The notes below the pieces were generated by a model. That model ran no database searches, was not told the DNA's origin, and saw only the letters and a list, made by a program, of their open reading frames with translations. The position numbers and the translations under genes are program-made. Positions 7,832 through 16,619 of a DNA stretch of 35,117 bases are shown one piece after another (position 1 is the stretch's first letter; the number at the start of each line of letters is the position of its first letter). This DNA comes from an uncultured Eisenbergiella sp. Its GTDB lineage: Bacteria > Bacillota > Clostridia > Lachnospirales > Lachnospiraceae. Location: assembly GCA_947598825.1 (NCBI GenBank), contig CANQFM010000032.1:1-35117 (forward strand), given 5' to 3'.

Positions 7832-9361
7832 ATGAATGTTGACTATATAATCGTACAGGCCGGTGGTAAAGGGACACGGTTGATGCCATTGACCAGAAAC
7901 CGTCCCAAGGCGCTGGTTCCGGTGGATAATCTTCCCATACTGTTCCACTTATTCCAAAAATTTCCTGATAAACGATTTGTAATTATAGCTGACTATCATT
8001 CAGATGTGATGCGCAAGTATCTGGCTGCCTTCGCAAATGTCAAGTTTTTGGTAACAGAAGAACACAGCGCACATGGAACCTGTGCGGGATTGCGCAAAGC
8101 CCTTGCAAAAATCCCGGATAACAAATCGTTTATGCTTATCTGGTCAGATCTGGTGCTGCCGTCCAATTTTAAAATGCCGGATCAAGGGGGAAATTATATC
8201 GGATTATCGAAGGGTTTTACTTGTCGTTGGCGTTATCAAGATGGCAGGTTTGAGGAGATTGCCTCGGCGGACACAGGCGTAGCAGGTTTGTTTGTATTTG
8301 AAAATAAGCACTTGCTGCATAATGTGCCTGAGGGGGGAGAATTTGTCGCATGGTTAGAACAACAGCGGATTACTTTTGATAAGATCCCACTGGAAAAAAC
8401 TCGTGAATATGGTTTAATCTCCATTCTCAGCAGTGAAGAGGACAAGAACGCGTCCTGCCGTTGCCGTGCCTTCAATCGAATCGAGATCAGTGCAGACGGC
8501 AAACGGTTGATAAAGACCGGCATAGATGAGCAGGGTAGGGCACTGGCAGTGCGTGAAAAACAATGGTATCGGTTTGTTGAGACAAAAGGCTTTTCCAATG
8601 TGCCGCGCATTTATAGCTACGATCCCTTTGTTATGCAAAAGATTGAGGGCGGAAACATCTTTACCTACCATCTGGATGGATCACAGCGATATATAATTTT
8701 GGAAAAGCTGATCCGATGTCTGCGTAAACTTCATAGTTTTGGGGAGATGCCGACCGATCAGTTCAGCATCTATAACGCCTATATAGATAAGACTTGGAAA
8801 CGGTTGGATAAAATACGTGATCTAGTGCCGTTTGCAGATCGGGAAAGCATTGTCATCAATGGGAAACAATGTCGAAATGTGTTTTATCATAAAGCAGAAA
8901 TAGAAAGGAGATTTGAAGATTACAAATGCGAGAAGTTCGTATTTCTACATGGTGACAACACCTTTTCAAATCTGCTGCTGGATGAAGCTATGAATCCTAT
9001 ATTGATCGACCCCAGAGGATATTTTGGATATACGGAATTATTTGGCGATCCCGCGTATGATTGGGCAAAGTTGTATTATTCTATCGTTGGCAATTATGAC
9101 CAATTCAATCAAAAACATTTCCAGTTGTCGATCCGGCAAGAGGAAGTGGAATTGTCTGTTCAATCCAACGGGTGGGAGGACATGGAGGAGTCTTTCTTTA
9201 CACTGATTGGCAAAGAAGCGGACAGAGAATATATCAAGCTAATCCACGCCATTATTTGGCTGTCTCTGACGACCTATGCGTGGGAGGATTACGATTCGAT
9301 CTGCGGTGCTTTTTACAATGGCCTGTATTACTTAGATGATGCTCTGTCGGGAGGTTTATGA
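7832..9361 (+). CDS. Bifunctional sugar nucleotidyltransferase / APH-fold kinase fusion
   Basis: This 509-aa protein has two catalytic domains. Residues 1-230 are a nucleotidyltransferase (VQAGGKGTRLMPLTRNRPK with signature K26, then LIWSDLVLP supplying the metal Asp), which makes an NDP-sugar from a sugar-1-phosphate. Residues about 235-509 are an aminoglycoside-phosphotransferase/choline-kinase-like domain with the Brenner motif HGDNTFSN (H373, D375, N380) and metal-binding D393 in LIDPRG. One polypeptide could therefore both phosphorylate and activate the sugar. ATG 7832 has AAGGAG upstream at 7815-7820 (11-nt spacing). The stop overlaps the start of the next gene (ATGATG at 9358), so translation is coupled to the isomerase-phosphatase fusion. 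The substrate is unknown; LicC/LicA-like choline activation is an alternative. Confidence 0.85.
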   Translation: MNVDYIIVQAGGKGTRLMPLTRNRPKALVPVDNLPILFHLFQKFPDKRFVIIADYHSDVMRKYLAAFANVKFLVTEEHSAHGTCAGLRKALAKIPDNKSFMLIWSDLVLPSNFKMPDQGGNYIGLSKGFTCRWRYQDGRFEEIASADTGVAGLFVFENKHLLHNVPEGGEFVAWLEQQRITFDKIPLEKTREYGLISILSSEEDKNASCRCRAFNRIEISADGKRLIKTGIDEQGRALAVREKQWYRFVETKGFSNVPRIYSYDPFVMQKIEGGNIFTYHLDGSQRYIILEKLIRCLRKLHSFGEMPTDQFSIYNAYIDKTWKRLDKIRDLVPFADRESIVINGKQCRNVFYHKAEIERRFEDYKCEKFVFLHGDNTFSNLLLDEAMNPILIDPRGYFGYTELFGDPAYDWAKLYYSIVGNYDQFNQKHFQLSIRQEEVELSVQSNGWEDMEESFFTLIGKEADREYIKLIHAIIWLSLTTYAWEDYDSICGAFYNGLYYLDDALSGGL

Positions 9362-10362
9362 TGAAAAGCTATTTTGAGGAGACGATTCGAATCGTGAGCG
9401 ATTCGATCCGAAGTATTGATCTAAAGGCTTTTGAGGAACTTGTGAGTGCATGCGAGCGGACCCTTCACGGGGGTGGGAAAATTATTGCTTCCGGTTTGGG
9501 GAAAAACGTACCGGTATGTGAAAAATTTGTTGGAGCAATGGTTTCTTTGGGGTTAGATGCCAATTTTATGCATACTAATTCCGCTGTCCATGGCGATTTG
9601 GGTATGGTACATGATAAAGATTTGGTCATTGTTTTGAGCAAAAGCGGGACTACTGTGGAAACAGTGTACCTTGTGGAACAGTTGGTGAAGCGGGGCTGTG
9701 AAATATGGCTGCTGACCTTTAGCCGAGATTGTGCGCTTGCGCAAGAACTGCACCATAGTATTGTACTTACGTTAGAACACGAGGGCGATCCGTGGAATAT
9801 CTTACCAAATCATTCGACAACGCTGAATCTCATTGTGTTGCAGGCGCTCGCTATGACTCTTGCTGAGCGGATGGGCATACGCTTGGAGGACTTCAAACCG
9901 AATCATCCGGGCGGAGCGATCGGTGATCAACTGAGGGGTAAGTGTTCAAAGAAGTTCCTCACGGATAAAGGCATTATCCTACCGCTGTCAGAACTGCCGC
10001 ATACATGGATATTAGATATGGATGGTACGCTTGTGAAGCATAACGGTTATAAGACGGATGGAACGGATTCCTTTTTGGAAGGAGCAAAGGAGTTTCTTCT
10101 TGGTATCGACGAAAAGGATATGATCATTCTGTTGACCTCACGCAAAGAGGAGGCCCGCGAGGAGACAGAAGCTTTTCTGCGAAAAGAAGGAATTCGATAC
10201 AACACGATTCTGTTCAATGTTCCGTATGGGGAACGCGTTTTGCTCAACGATGATAAGCCGTCCGGGTTGAAGACTGCAATTGCGATCCGTAAAAAGCGTG
10301 ATGTAGCGCTACGCATCGAAGTGCTTACGGATGAGGTGCGCACAATGCAAAAAACGGAGTAA
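9358..10362 (+). CDS. Bifunctional SIS-domain sugar-phosphate isomerase / HAD phosphatase fusion
   Basis: The protein has 334 aa. Residues 1-195 are a SIS domain of the KdsD/KpsF/GutQ type: ASGLGKN at 44-50, HGDLGMV at 78-84, SKSGTTVET at 94-102 and NHPGGAIG at 182-189. Such enzymes interconvert ketose and aldose phosphates, for example ribulose-5-P and arabinose-5-P. In KdsD the C-terminus is a CBS pair. Here it is replaced by a compact HAD domain: nucleophile D210 and acid/base D212 in LDMDGTL, LLTSR at 258-262 and LLNDDKPSG with D288/D289. The predicted activity is isomerisation plus removal of a phosphate, complementing the kinase-nucleotidyltransferase encoded just upstream with a 4-nt overlap. 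Confidence 0.87.
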   Translation: MMKSYFEETIRIVSDSIRSIDLKAFEELVSACERTLHGGGKIIASGLGKNVPVCEKFVGAMVSLGLDANFMHTNSAVHGDLGMVHDKDLVIVLSKSGTTVETVYLVEQLVKRGCEIWLLTFSRDCALAQELHHSIVLTLEHEGDPWNILPNHSTTLNLIVLQALAMTLAERMGIRLEDFKPNHPGGAIGDQLRGKCSKKFLTDKGIILPLSELPHTWILDMDGTLVKHNGYKTDGTDSFLEGAKEFLLGIDEKDMIILLTSRKEEAREETEAFLRKEGIRYNTILFNVPYGERVLLNDDKPSGLKTAIAIRKKRDVALRIEVLTDEVRTMQKTE

Positions 10363-10375
10363 GGGGGGCAATGTT

Positions 10376-11347
10376 ATGAGCAATTACTTGAAGTATCACA
10401 GTCCGCGATGGGTTGTAAAAAATAGCCTTAAGACAATAGTTGGTACAATATGGGGGGGCCTTTTTCATGCGAGGTTGTTCCGAAAAAATAAGTATACCCA
10501 CTATATTGTTGTGCCGTGGGGTATAGGGGATACGTTGTGCGCGCTGGCTTATCTCCGGGAATATAGAAGACAGCAGAACTTGCCGCATGTGACCATTGTT
10601 GTCTGCTCCTCTGCCGCAAAACAGATCTGTGCGTTTTATGCGGACGTAGTAGACGATGTGCTGTGCATCAGCAAATATGCCGGCAAAAGCCTGTTTTGCT
10701 TTGCACGTTCTTACTTCGGTCAGATTCTTTGCGCCTATTACCATAGGGAGAGGATTACCTATGCATATTATGATTGTGACGTTATGCAGAGAGCAGTATG
10801 GGATAATCCATACTTGAGCCTGCCGAATTTTATTAAAAATCTGTGCTATCAAATCGGCCCGGACGCGGAGATTGAGCCTCCACACATTTCACAAATGGAT
10901 CTTACGGCAAAAATAGAACGGTATGGTATTGAGAAGGGAAAGACTGTGCTTTTCAATCCATACGCAAACACTATAAAAGCGGAGCAAAACCGGTTCGAAC
11001 GGCTCCTGACACAGGCCGCCGATATGTTCCTCAGGAAAGGGTTTAAAGTCTTCACGGTCACGGCAAACGAAGAGCAGGCTCCAATTGCTGGGACGCAGGC
11101 GCTTCCTTGCAGCTTGAGCGAGGCCTTTCATTTGGCGGAGTATGGTGGCACCGTCATTGCTTTGCGCAGTGGGTTTCTTGACCTGATGGCCTTTGCAAAG
11201 TGCCGGATTATTGCTATTGATGATGATGACTATGGCCGAAAGGAATTCTTCAAACTGGAAAAATGGGGCGTCAACGATGACTGTCATACCATCTGTTACA
11301 AGGACGGGGAAACGACACTGCGGCAGATGGAAGAACTGTTTGCATGA
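10376..11347 (+). CDS. GT9/heptosyltransferase-like glycosyltransferase
   Basis: This 323-aa cytosolic protein has a GT-B-like layout. The N-terminal domain has VVPWGIGDTLCALAYL (compare the GDxxxxxP-type loop of heptosyltransferases), and the C-terminal domain has VLFNPYANTIKAEQNRF, GFKVFTVTANEEQAPI and a donor-site-like ALRSGFLDLMAF. The resemblance to the GT9 family is moderate. It is notable because the two preceding fusions look like a heptose-type activation route and GT9 enzymes use ADP/GDP-heptose-type donors. ATG 10376 is chosen with AAGGGGGG at 10361-10368; the frame extends upstream into the previous gene. Confidence 0.65.
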   Translation: MSNYLKYHSPRWVVKNSLKTIVGTIWGGLFHARLFRKNKYTHYIVVPWGIGDTLCALAYLREYRRQQNLPHVTIVVCSSAAKQICAFYADVVDDVLCISKYAGKSLFCFARSYFGQILCAYYHRERITYAYYDCDVMQRAVWDNPYLSLPNFIKNLCYQIGPDAEIEPPHISQMDLTAKIERYGIEKGKTVLFNPYANTIKAEQNRFERLLTQAADMFLRKGFKVFTVTANEEQAPIAGTQALPCSLSEAFHLAEYGGTVIALRSGFLDLMAFAKCRIIAIDDDDYGRKEFFKLEKWGVNDDCHTICYKDGETTLRQMEELFA

Positions 11348-11422
11348 AAATGCAGAGCGTTTTTTGACGAAAAGCGCATTCCGGAACCGGCAGACAAACA
11401 TGGCATTGGGGAGGAAATCGAC

Positions 11423-12667
11423 TTGAGGGACATAAGGCAGCACAGCGATGCACTCATAAAGCTGCAATATACGCTGATGACGTTTCTTTTTATGAAGACG
11501 GAGAGTGTTGCCTATTTGGCACCGCTGTTGGATCAGATACTGGATTGTCTTAGGATCGGGTTTACGGGGATTATTCTGTTCCTTTTTATCATAAAACGGA
11601 AAAAGCTCAATTCCCTGTTCCTCTGCACATTGTTTTATTGCGGGATGTTTTTTTTGTCTACTGTGGTGAACGAAAGCGATGTGTTTATGTGCATCGTTAC
11701 AATGTGTGACCTGTTCGGTTTTTTGATGTGGCTGGATATTTTGATGGGGAAAGGCCCCCTGTTCTGCTTTGACGTGTTGCTCTTGCCATACGAAATTATG
11801 ATCTTTGCCAATCTTTTGACGATTCTGCTTTACCCGGAGGGAATGTATGTAGTGATACACTATAATTGGCATAGCAATTTTGCCTGGCTTCTGGGATATG
11901 ATAACTCGCATCTCCCCTTTTTCCTGTCGGCGATAACGCTGTCTGTGCTGCGTTCTTATTTTCTGAATAATTCTCCGAAATTAACGGCGCGCAGCTTTTT
12001 TTTGATCCTTGTTTGTGTGATATCTCTGGCGATTTGCCGACAGGGCACAGCAATGGTGAGCGTATTTGTACTGCTGCTGTTCATCATCTTTCCGAAATTT
12101 TTTATCAATGTCAAGATGCTGAATATCGTGGCCTACATCTTTGTCGTTGCCGCAGTTTTCTTCCTAATTGTAATTTTCCGAAAGCAAGAGCTTTTTGCCC
12201 CCATCATTATTGGTATTTTGCATAAAGATCTGACTTTCTCAGGGAGGCTTCGCATTTGGGACAGATCCTTGAAGAGTATTGCCGAAAAGCCGTGGATAGG
12301 CTATGGAAAGGAAACGATGCAGCAAACCGTGGCGCGGCTGGGCCATAACCATGCGCATAACGGATATCTTCAGGCACTCTATGAAGGCGGCGTCATACGT
12401 TTTTCAGCGTTTATCGGCATCTTTTTTTTGGCTGCCGGGCGTTTGATAAAAGAAAAAAACAATTTTATGAGTGACTTCTTGTCAGTAGCGGTTTTTGCGG
12501 CGCTGGTCGCATTTATGGGAGATGGATTTGGCCTACGAGGCCTCTTCCTCATCTTTTACCTGGCGTACCGGATCGGGGACATCGCTGCCGCGCAGAGAGA
12601 GTATCTTGCGGTGAAAAACAGGAAATGCATAAAAAGGATACGCTTGGTTTGGGGCACCAAGTCGTAA
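11423..12667 (+). CDS. wzy: Wzy-type polysaccharide polymerase / O-antigen ligase family membrane protein
   Basis: This polytopic membrane protein of 414 aa has about ten hydrophobic segments. A large loop ends in FSGRLRIWDRSLKSIAEK and HNHAHNGYLQALYEGG, the hallmark of the O-antigen ligase/polymerase superfamily. It probably polymerises lipid-linked repeat units outside the membrane. A TTG start at 11423 is supported by GGGGAGG at 11408-11414; the first ATG (11477 region) would cut the N-terminal part. It is adjacent to the flippase, the classical Wzy-Wzx pairing. Sequence between Wzy proteins varies greatly, so the call rests on topology, this motif and context. Confidence 0.82.
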   Translation: MRDIRQHSDALIKLQYTLMTFLFMKTESVAYLAPLLDQILDCLRIGFTGIILFLFIIKRKKLNSLFLCTLFYCGMFFLSTVVNESDVFMCIVTMCDLFGFLMWLDILMGKGPLFCFDVLLLPYEIMIFANLLTILLYPEGMYVVIHYNWHSNFAWLLGYDNSHLPFFLSAITLSVLRSYFLNNSPKLTARSFFLILVCVISLAICRQGTAMVSVFVLLLFIIFPKFFINVKMLNIVAYIFVVAAVFFLIVIFRKQELFAPIIIGILHKDLTFSGRLRIWDRSLKSIAEKPWIGYGKETMQQTVARLGHNHAHNGYLQALYEGGVIRFSAFIGIFFLAAGRLIKEKNNFMSDFLSVAVFAALVAFMGDGFGLRGLFLIFYLAYRIGDIAAAQREYLAVKNRKCIKRIRLVWGTKS

Positions 12668-12683
12668 GCAGGAGAAAGCCACA

Positions 12684-14132
12684 ATGAAGACAGCATCTTT
12701 TCGCAAGGCGGCGCTGATCAATGCGGTTTCGCAATACGCCAATATATTGCTGTATATTGCATTCAATGCCATTATTTCAAGGCTTTTGACACCGGAGGAA
12801 TATGGGGTATTTGCCATTGTTTCCATTTTTACGACGTTTTTCAGTAAAATTTACGAAAGCGGCTTTGGTGCCGTTGTAATACAGCGCAAGGACCTGACCA
12901 TCAGTGATATCTCCTCTATATATACGTTTATGGGCCTTGCCGGGATAGTTTTGGCCTTGTTGTTTGCTGCACTGGGCGCCCCGGTATCTGCTGTCTACCA
13001 TGACAATGTATATGTCTTGGTCTTTGTAGTTTTGGCATTCGGTATTTTTTTCAATACGGCCGGCGTGGTGCCTAACGCTTTTTTGCTGCGCGAAAAGCGT
13101 TTTGAGCAGGTGGCGCTGTGGAATGTGATCGGCCATTTTGTAAGTTTCGGGCTGGCCATTGTACTGGCGTTGTTTGGCGGAAAATACTACGCACTTGTTT
13201 TTCAGGTCGTAGCTTTGGCAGTCATCAAGTTTTTGAGCAGCCGCTGGCTTTCCGGTGTCAGGAGAACAAAGAAGATCAACCGGAAGGTAATTCGGAGCGT
13301 TCTGCCATTCACACTGTTTGAGGTCGGCTCGATGATGCTAAATTTTCTTGAGCAAAATCTTGACAATATCCTCGTCAGTTTGACAATGGGCAGCACTCGG
13401 CTGGGGTATTACAGTAAGTCCTATACATTAACAAAGTACCCGATCGGTGCTATCAGCGGCGCGGTTACACCGGTATTGCATCCGATTCTATCCGACTATC
13501 AGGATGACAAAAAAGCGTTGCATGAAAAGTATCTGAAATATTTGGCGAGTGTGTCAACTATTGCGATTTTTGTTTCTTCTCTGTGCTTTTGTGCGGCACG
13601 TGAGATCATTCTCATCCTGTATGGGTCACAGTGGACAGACTGCATTGAGAGTTTTCGCCGTTTAAGCCTTTGCATCTATCCGTTGTTTATGATGTCCGGC
13701 AATATTGCAATCTATAAAAGTTTGAACCGGATGGATCTTTTGTTCCGCGCGGTAATCATCAACACTTCAATTACATGCCTGTCCATTGTGTTGGGCATAT
13801 GGATGGGTTCCATTGAAGCGGTAGCTCTGTGCGTATGCATTGCGAACTGGTCCAATATGTTTGTGACGCTATTTATTTTAAACCATATGGGGTTTGGGAT
13901 TTCCTATGGGCGCTTTTGGGCACATTTTCTGCCAGATATTGTGTTTCTGACAGTGGTGCAGGCGGCTGGTGCTTTTGGCTTGGAGGACTGGTTGTATACC
14001 TGGAACCTGTGGCTTGCTGCGATTGCCAAGGCGGCTTTCATGGGCGCTTCATATTTGTTGTATTTGTTACTGACCGGAAGATATAGGAGACTTCTTTTCA
14101 TTCTGCCGGGCAGGGCAAAGCGTAATATGTAG
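12684..14132 (+). CDS. wzx: Wzx-type oligosaccharide flippase (lipopolysaccharide biosynthesis/MOP family)
   Basis: This 482-aa protein has 12-14 hydrophobic segments and an N-terminus typical of polysaccharide exporters: FRKAALINAVSQYANILLY, then FNAIISRLLTPEEYGVFAIV. The middle motif TMGSTRLGYYSKSYTLTKYP is common in the MviN/MATE-like WzxC/TuaB branch. It is expected to move undecaprenyl-linked repeat units across the inner membrane for the adjacent polymerase. It starts 17 nt after the wzy stop with AGGAGA upstream. 141 nt follow before the LicD gene. Confidence 0.9.
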   Translation: MKTASFRKAALINAVSQYANILLYIAFNAIISRLLTPEEYGVFAIVSIFTTFFSKIYESGFGAVVIQRKDLTISDISSIYTFMGLAGIVLALLFAALGAPVSAVYHDNVYVLVFVVLAFGIFFNTAGVVPNAFLLREKRFEQVALWNVIGHFVSFGLAIVLALFGGKYYALVFQVVALAVIKFLSSRWLSGVRRTKKINRKVIRSVLPFTLFEVGSMMLNFLEQNLDNILVSLTMGSTRLGYYSKSYTLTKYPIGAISGAVTPVLHPILSDYQDDKKALHEKYLKYLASVSTIAIFVSSLCFCAAREIILILYGSQWTDCIESFRRLSLCIYPLFMMSGNIAIYKSLNRMDLLFRAVIINTSITCLSIVLGIWMGSIEAVALCVCIANWSNMFVTLFILNHMGFGISYGRFWAHFLPDIVFLTVVQAAGAFGLEDWLYTWNLWLAAIAKAAFMGASYLLYLLLTGRYRRLLFILPGRAKRNM

Positions 14133-14273
14133 ATTTGAAGAAGCGGCCGGGCTTGAAATGTTTCATTGCAGGTACCGCGGCATGCAGTATATAACGGTGT
14201 GACGGGCACACGGGTTTACACATTCGTAAAATTCGATCCCGTGAATGGGATCACGGTATGAGGTGAAAATCAA

Positions 14274-15131
14274 ATGGAGGATTTGCGAAAGCTTCAGCTC
14301 AAAGAGCTGGAAATACTGGAACAGTTCAAAAAGATCTGTGAGGAACATGCCTTGACTTATTATCTTACTTTTGGAACGCTGCTGGGGGCGGTAAGGCACA
14401 AGGGGTTTATTCCGTGGGATGATGATATTGATGTTATGATGCCAATCCGAGATATGGAAAAGCTGGAACGGATTTATCAGAAGGAAAAATGGTCAGGGCT
14501 TTTTTTGCAGACTCCCAATACGGAACCCGAGGCAGGACTTACTTATTACAAATTGCGCATGGATGGAACAACGCTGTTGGTAGATCGAATGATCAATAAA
14601 GACATTCATCATGGCATCGACATCGATATATATCCATTATATAACGTGCCTGAAAACCGTCTTTTGTGGACGATCCAATATGGAGTGGCGCTGCTCTATA
14701 TGCTCTTGCAAACGGAAGAATCTCCGATAAACCACGGAAAAGCAATACAGATGGCATCAAACATGGTTCTGTCGGTGTGCAAAGGCAAATTCCGCGAAAC
14801 GGTTCGGGACTTCTGCTATCGATATATGGCAAAATATGAGGGATGCCAAACCCTTTATAAAGCTATTCTCAGTTGTAATCCTATGATAGCCGGGCAGCGG
14901 TATCCGCAAAATGTTTTTCAAGAATCAGTTGAGATGTCCTTTGAAGACGGTGTTTTTCTTTTACCCGCCGGTTATGATGAGTGGCTCACGTTGCAATATG
15001 GAAACTACATGGAATTGCCCCCTGTCGAAGAACAAGGTTGTAAACTGGAACATATCATAAAAATGAATACGGATAAATCGTATCTTGAATATAAGGGAAA
15101 GTACTACCTTTGCGGTGGGACAGGACGGTAA
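14274..15131 (+). CDS. LicD-family phosphotransferase
   Basis: The protein has 285 aa. The LicD nucleotidyltransferase-fold core is GTLLGAVRHKGFIPWDDDID at residues 34-53, with catalytic and metal aspartates in WDDDID, followed by the characteristic IDIDIYPLYN. LicD proteins transfer phosphocholine or polyol phosphate from a CDP-linked donor to a glycan. The nearest candidate donor source is the aldolase/kinase/dehydrogenase/nucleotidyltransferase cassette at 15790-20014; no choline-specific LicA/LicB pair is visible. ATG 14274 is preceded by GAGGTGA with a 9-nt gap. It is the last gene of the mid-GC locus before a low-GC, gene-poor stretch. Confidence 0.9.
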   Translation: MEDLRKLQLKELEILEQFKKICEEHALTYYLTFGTLLGAVRHKGFIPWDDDIDVMMPIRDMEKLERIYQKEKWSGLFLQTPNTEPEAGLTYYKLRMDGTTLLVDRMINKDIHHGIDIDIYPLYNVPENRLLWTIQYGVALLYMLLQTEESPINHGKAIQMASNMVLSVCKGKFRETVRDFCYRYMAKYEGCQTLYKAILSCNPMIAGQRYPQNVFQESVEMSFEDGVFLLPAGYDEWLTLQYGNYMELPPVEEQGCKLEHIIKMNTDKSYLEYKGKYYLCGGTGR

Positions 15132-15789
15132 AAACTCTGAACGGAGATATGACCGATGTACGGAGAGTACGAAAAATTAGAACTGTAAAAGATTATGGCC
15201 GAGAGGCACTTCTTACCCAAATGCCAATGAGCGTATAAGGAAATCCTATATACCAAAGCCTTTTGAATCATGCTGACAGAAATTATGATCATCACAACGA
15301 ATATGAATGGTATTCTTATGAGACGTTCTTGAAATGATTCATACAGTTGTTTATTGAAAAGCCTAATTCTCAGTTATACTGGGGGAAATAGGGTAGTTGG
15401 AATGCAGTATTATAAAAAAGTAAAACAGGAAAGATTGCCTGACCAGATGTTCTGTGGTGATCTAATGGATGATCTTTCTTCCGCATGGTGCAAAGCGGAT
15501 GTTCCGGTCGAACCATCAATGGGCGACGGGGGATGCATACTTTAAAAACAGTTTTCTAAGAATTCGAGGCACTGAGTTATCAAAGTCCGTTTCTAAATCT
15601 GAGCCTGAGAAGTGCGGCCGCAAACCTAAGTCGAAGAACCAAGCTGATGTCAGACCCAAACAACCGTGCGGTCGTCTTGGAAAATTTTAAATAATGTGGA
15701 GAGTAAATTTATATATAAACAACGAAAAAACCCAGTAAAATCAATAGGTTATGGCATTTAACAAATGTATAAAATAGTAGGAGAAACTG
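15132..15789. other. Gene-poor AT-rich stretch between LicD and the aldolase cassette
   Basis: These 658 nt contain no gene I can support. Two short overlapping open frames (15354-15545 and 15469-15690) lack ribosome sites. The second encodes a basic tail with EKCGRKPKSK, which may be a relic of a DNA-binding protein or just chance. A -35/-10-like pair (TTGAAA 15354, TATACT 15375) has a 15-nt spacer, too short for a convincing promoter. No inverted repeats or target duplications typical of an intact insertion sequence were seen. The stretch may be a recombination scar or a leader for the downstream cassette. Confidence 0.45.
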
Positions 15790-16575
15790 ATGCTGAATAA
15801 TATTCAACATTTTGCTTTTAATATATGGGATTTTGAATCGGCCAGAGCGGTCATCGATGCGGCGGCATCAATCCAACATGACGTCATCCTGCAGACTTCC
15901 ACGGGGATTTTTAAAACGCTCCCCGCCCGTCCATTTTCAGATTTTGTAAAGTCATATGCGGCCCATCAAGGCATTCATTCATGGCTTAATTTAGACCACT
16001 GCAAGGAAAAGGAGACACTGTTCTATGCAGTGGATAATGGCTGGGACATGGTCATGGCGGATGGTTCATCCTTTCCTATTCAGCAGAATATCGCTTTTAC
16101 GAATGAGGTCATAGCGTATGCCCATGCCCGTGGTGTTTTAGTCGAAGCTGAGGTGGGGCAGGTAAAAGGAATTGAGGATGACGTAATTGTCCGCCAGGAT
16201 ACAATTGCCTCAAGAGGGGATATCGCAGATTTTTTGCATAGAACCGATGTGGATTTTATTGCGGTTGCGTTTGGCAATGCCCACGGGGAATATAAAGTGG
16301 AGCCAGATTTGCGTTATGACCTTGTGGAATATACCACGTCCGTAACGGACAAGCCGTTTGTCGTTCATGGGGGAAGCGGTCTGCCGGATGAGATTTTGAC
16401 TAAATTGATTCGTATTCCAGGGGTTAAAAAACTCAACATTTCCACCGACTTGAAAATGGCATACAAAAGGGGAATTGAAAAAGCCAGTAGATCCTGGTCA
16501 CAACCTATCAATGCATCGAAGATTATTCATGATGAGGTCATGTCCGTAGCTGTATCAAAGATGAGACTTCTTTAA
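15790..16575 (+). CDS. Class II (zinc-dependent) sugar-bisphosphate aldolase family protein
   Basis: This 261-aa protein belongs to the fructose/tagatose-bisphosphate aldolase class II family (KbaY/GatY/FbaA fold). Family residues are present: catalytic D69 and zinc ligand H70 in LNLDHC, VEAEVGQVKG near 118-127, zinc ligand H165 in FGNAHGEYK, zinc ligand H193 in FVVHGGSGLPDE, and the phosphate-binding LNISTDLK. It condenses or cleaves dihydroxyacetone phosphate and an aldehyde. It is shorter than glycolytic FbaA (about 280-360 aa) and heads a cassette with a kinase, a reductase and a nucleotidyltransferase, which points to anabolic use for a surface polymer rather than glycolysis (inference). 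AGGAG at 15779-15783 precedes ATG 15790. Confidence 0.87.
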   Translation: MLNNIQHFAFNIWDFESARAVIDAAASIQHDVILQTSTGIFKTLPARPFSDFVKSYAAHQGIHSWLNLDHCKEKETLFYAVDNGWDMVMADGSSFPIQQNIAFTNEVIAYAHARGVLVEAEVGQVKGIEDDVIVRQDTIASRGDIADFLHRTDVDFIAVAFGNAHGEYKVEPDLRYDLVEYTTSVTDKPFVVHGGSGLPDEILTKLIRIPGVKKLNISTDLKMAYKRGIEKASRSWSQPINASKIIHDEVMSVAVSKMRLL

Positions 16576-16619
16576 TAAGGACAATGAAATAGGGATAAAT
16601 AACGCTGGAGGCAAAAGGT

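Noticed and set aside
10889-11911. A 340-codon minus-strand open frame
   Set aside because: It is antisense to the GT9-like gene and the start of wzy, with no ribosome site or domain; a shadow frame.
15354-15690. Two short plus-strand open frames
   Set aside because: No ribosome site, no recognisable family and they overlap in different frames. They are described under the gene-poor stretch instead.
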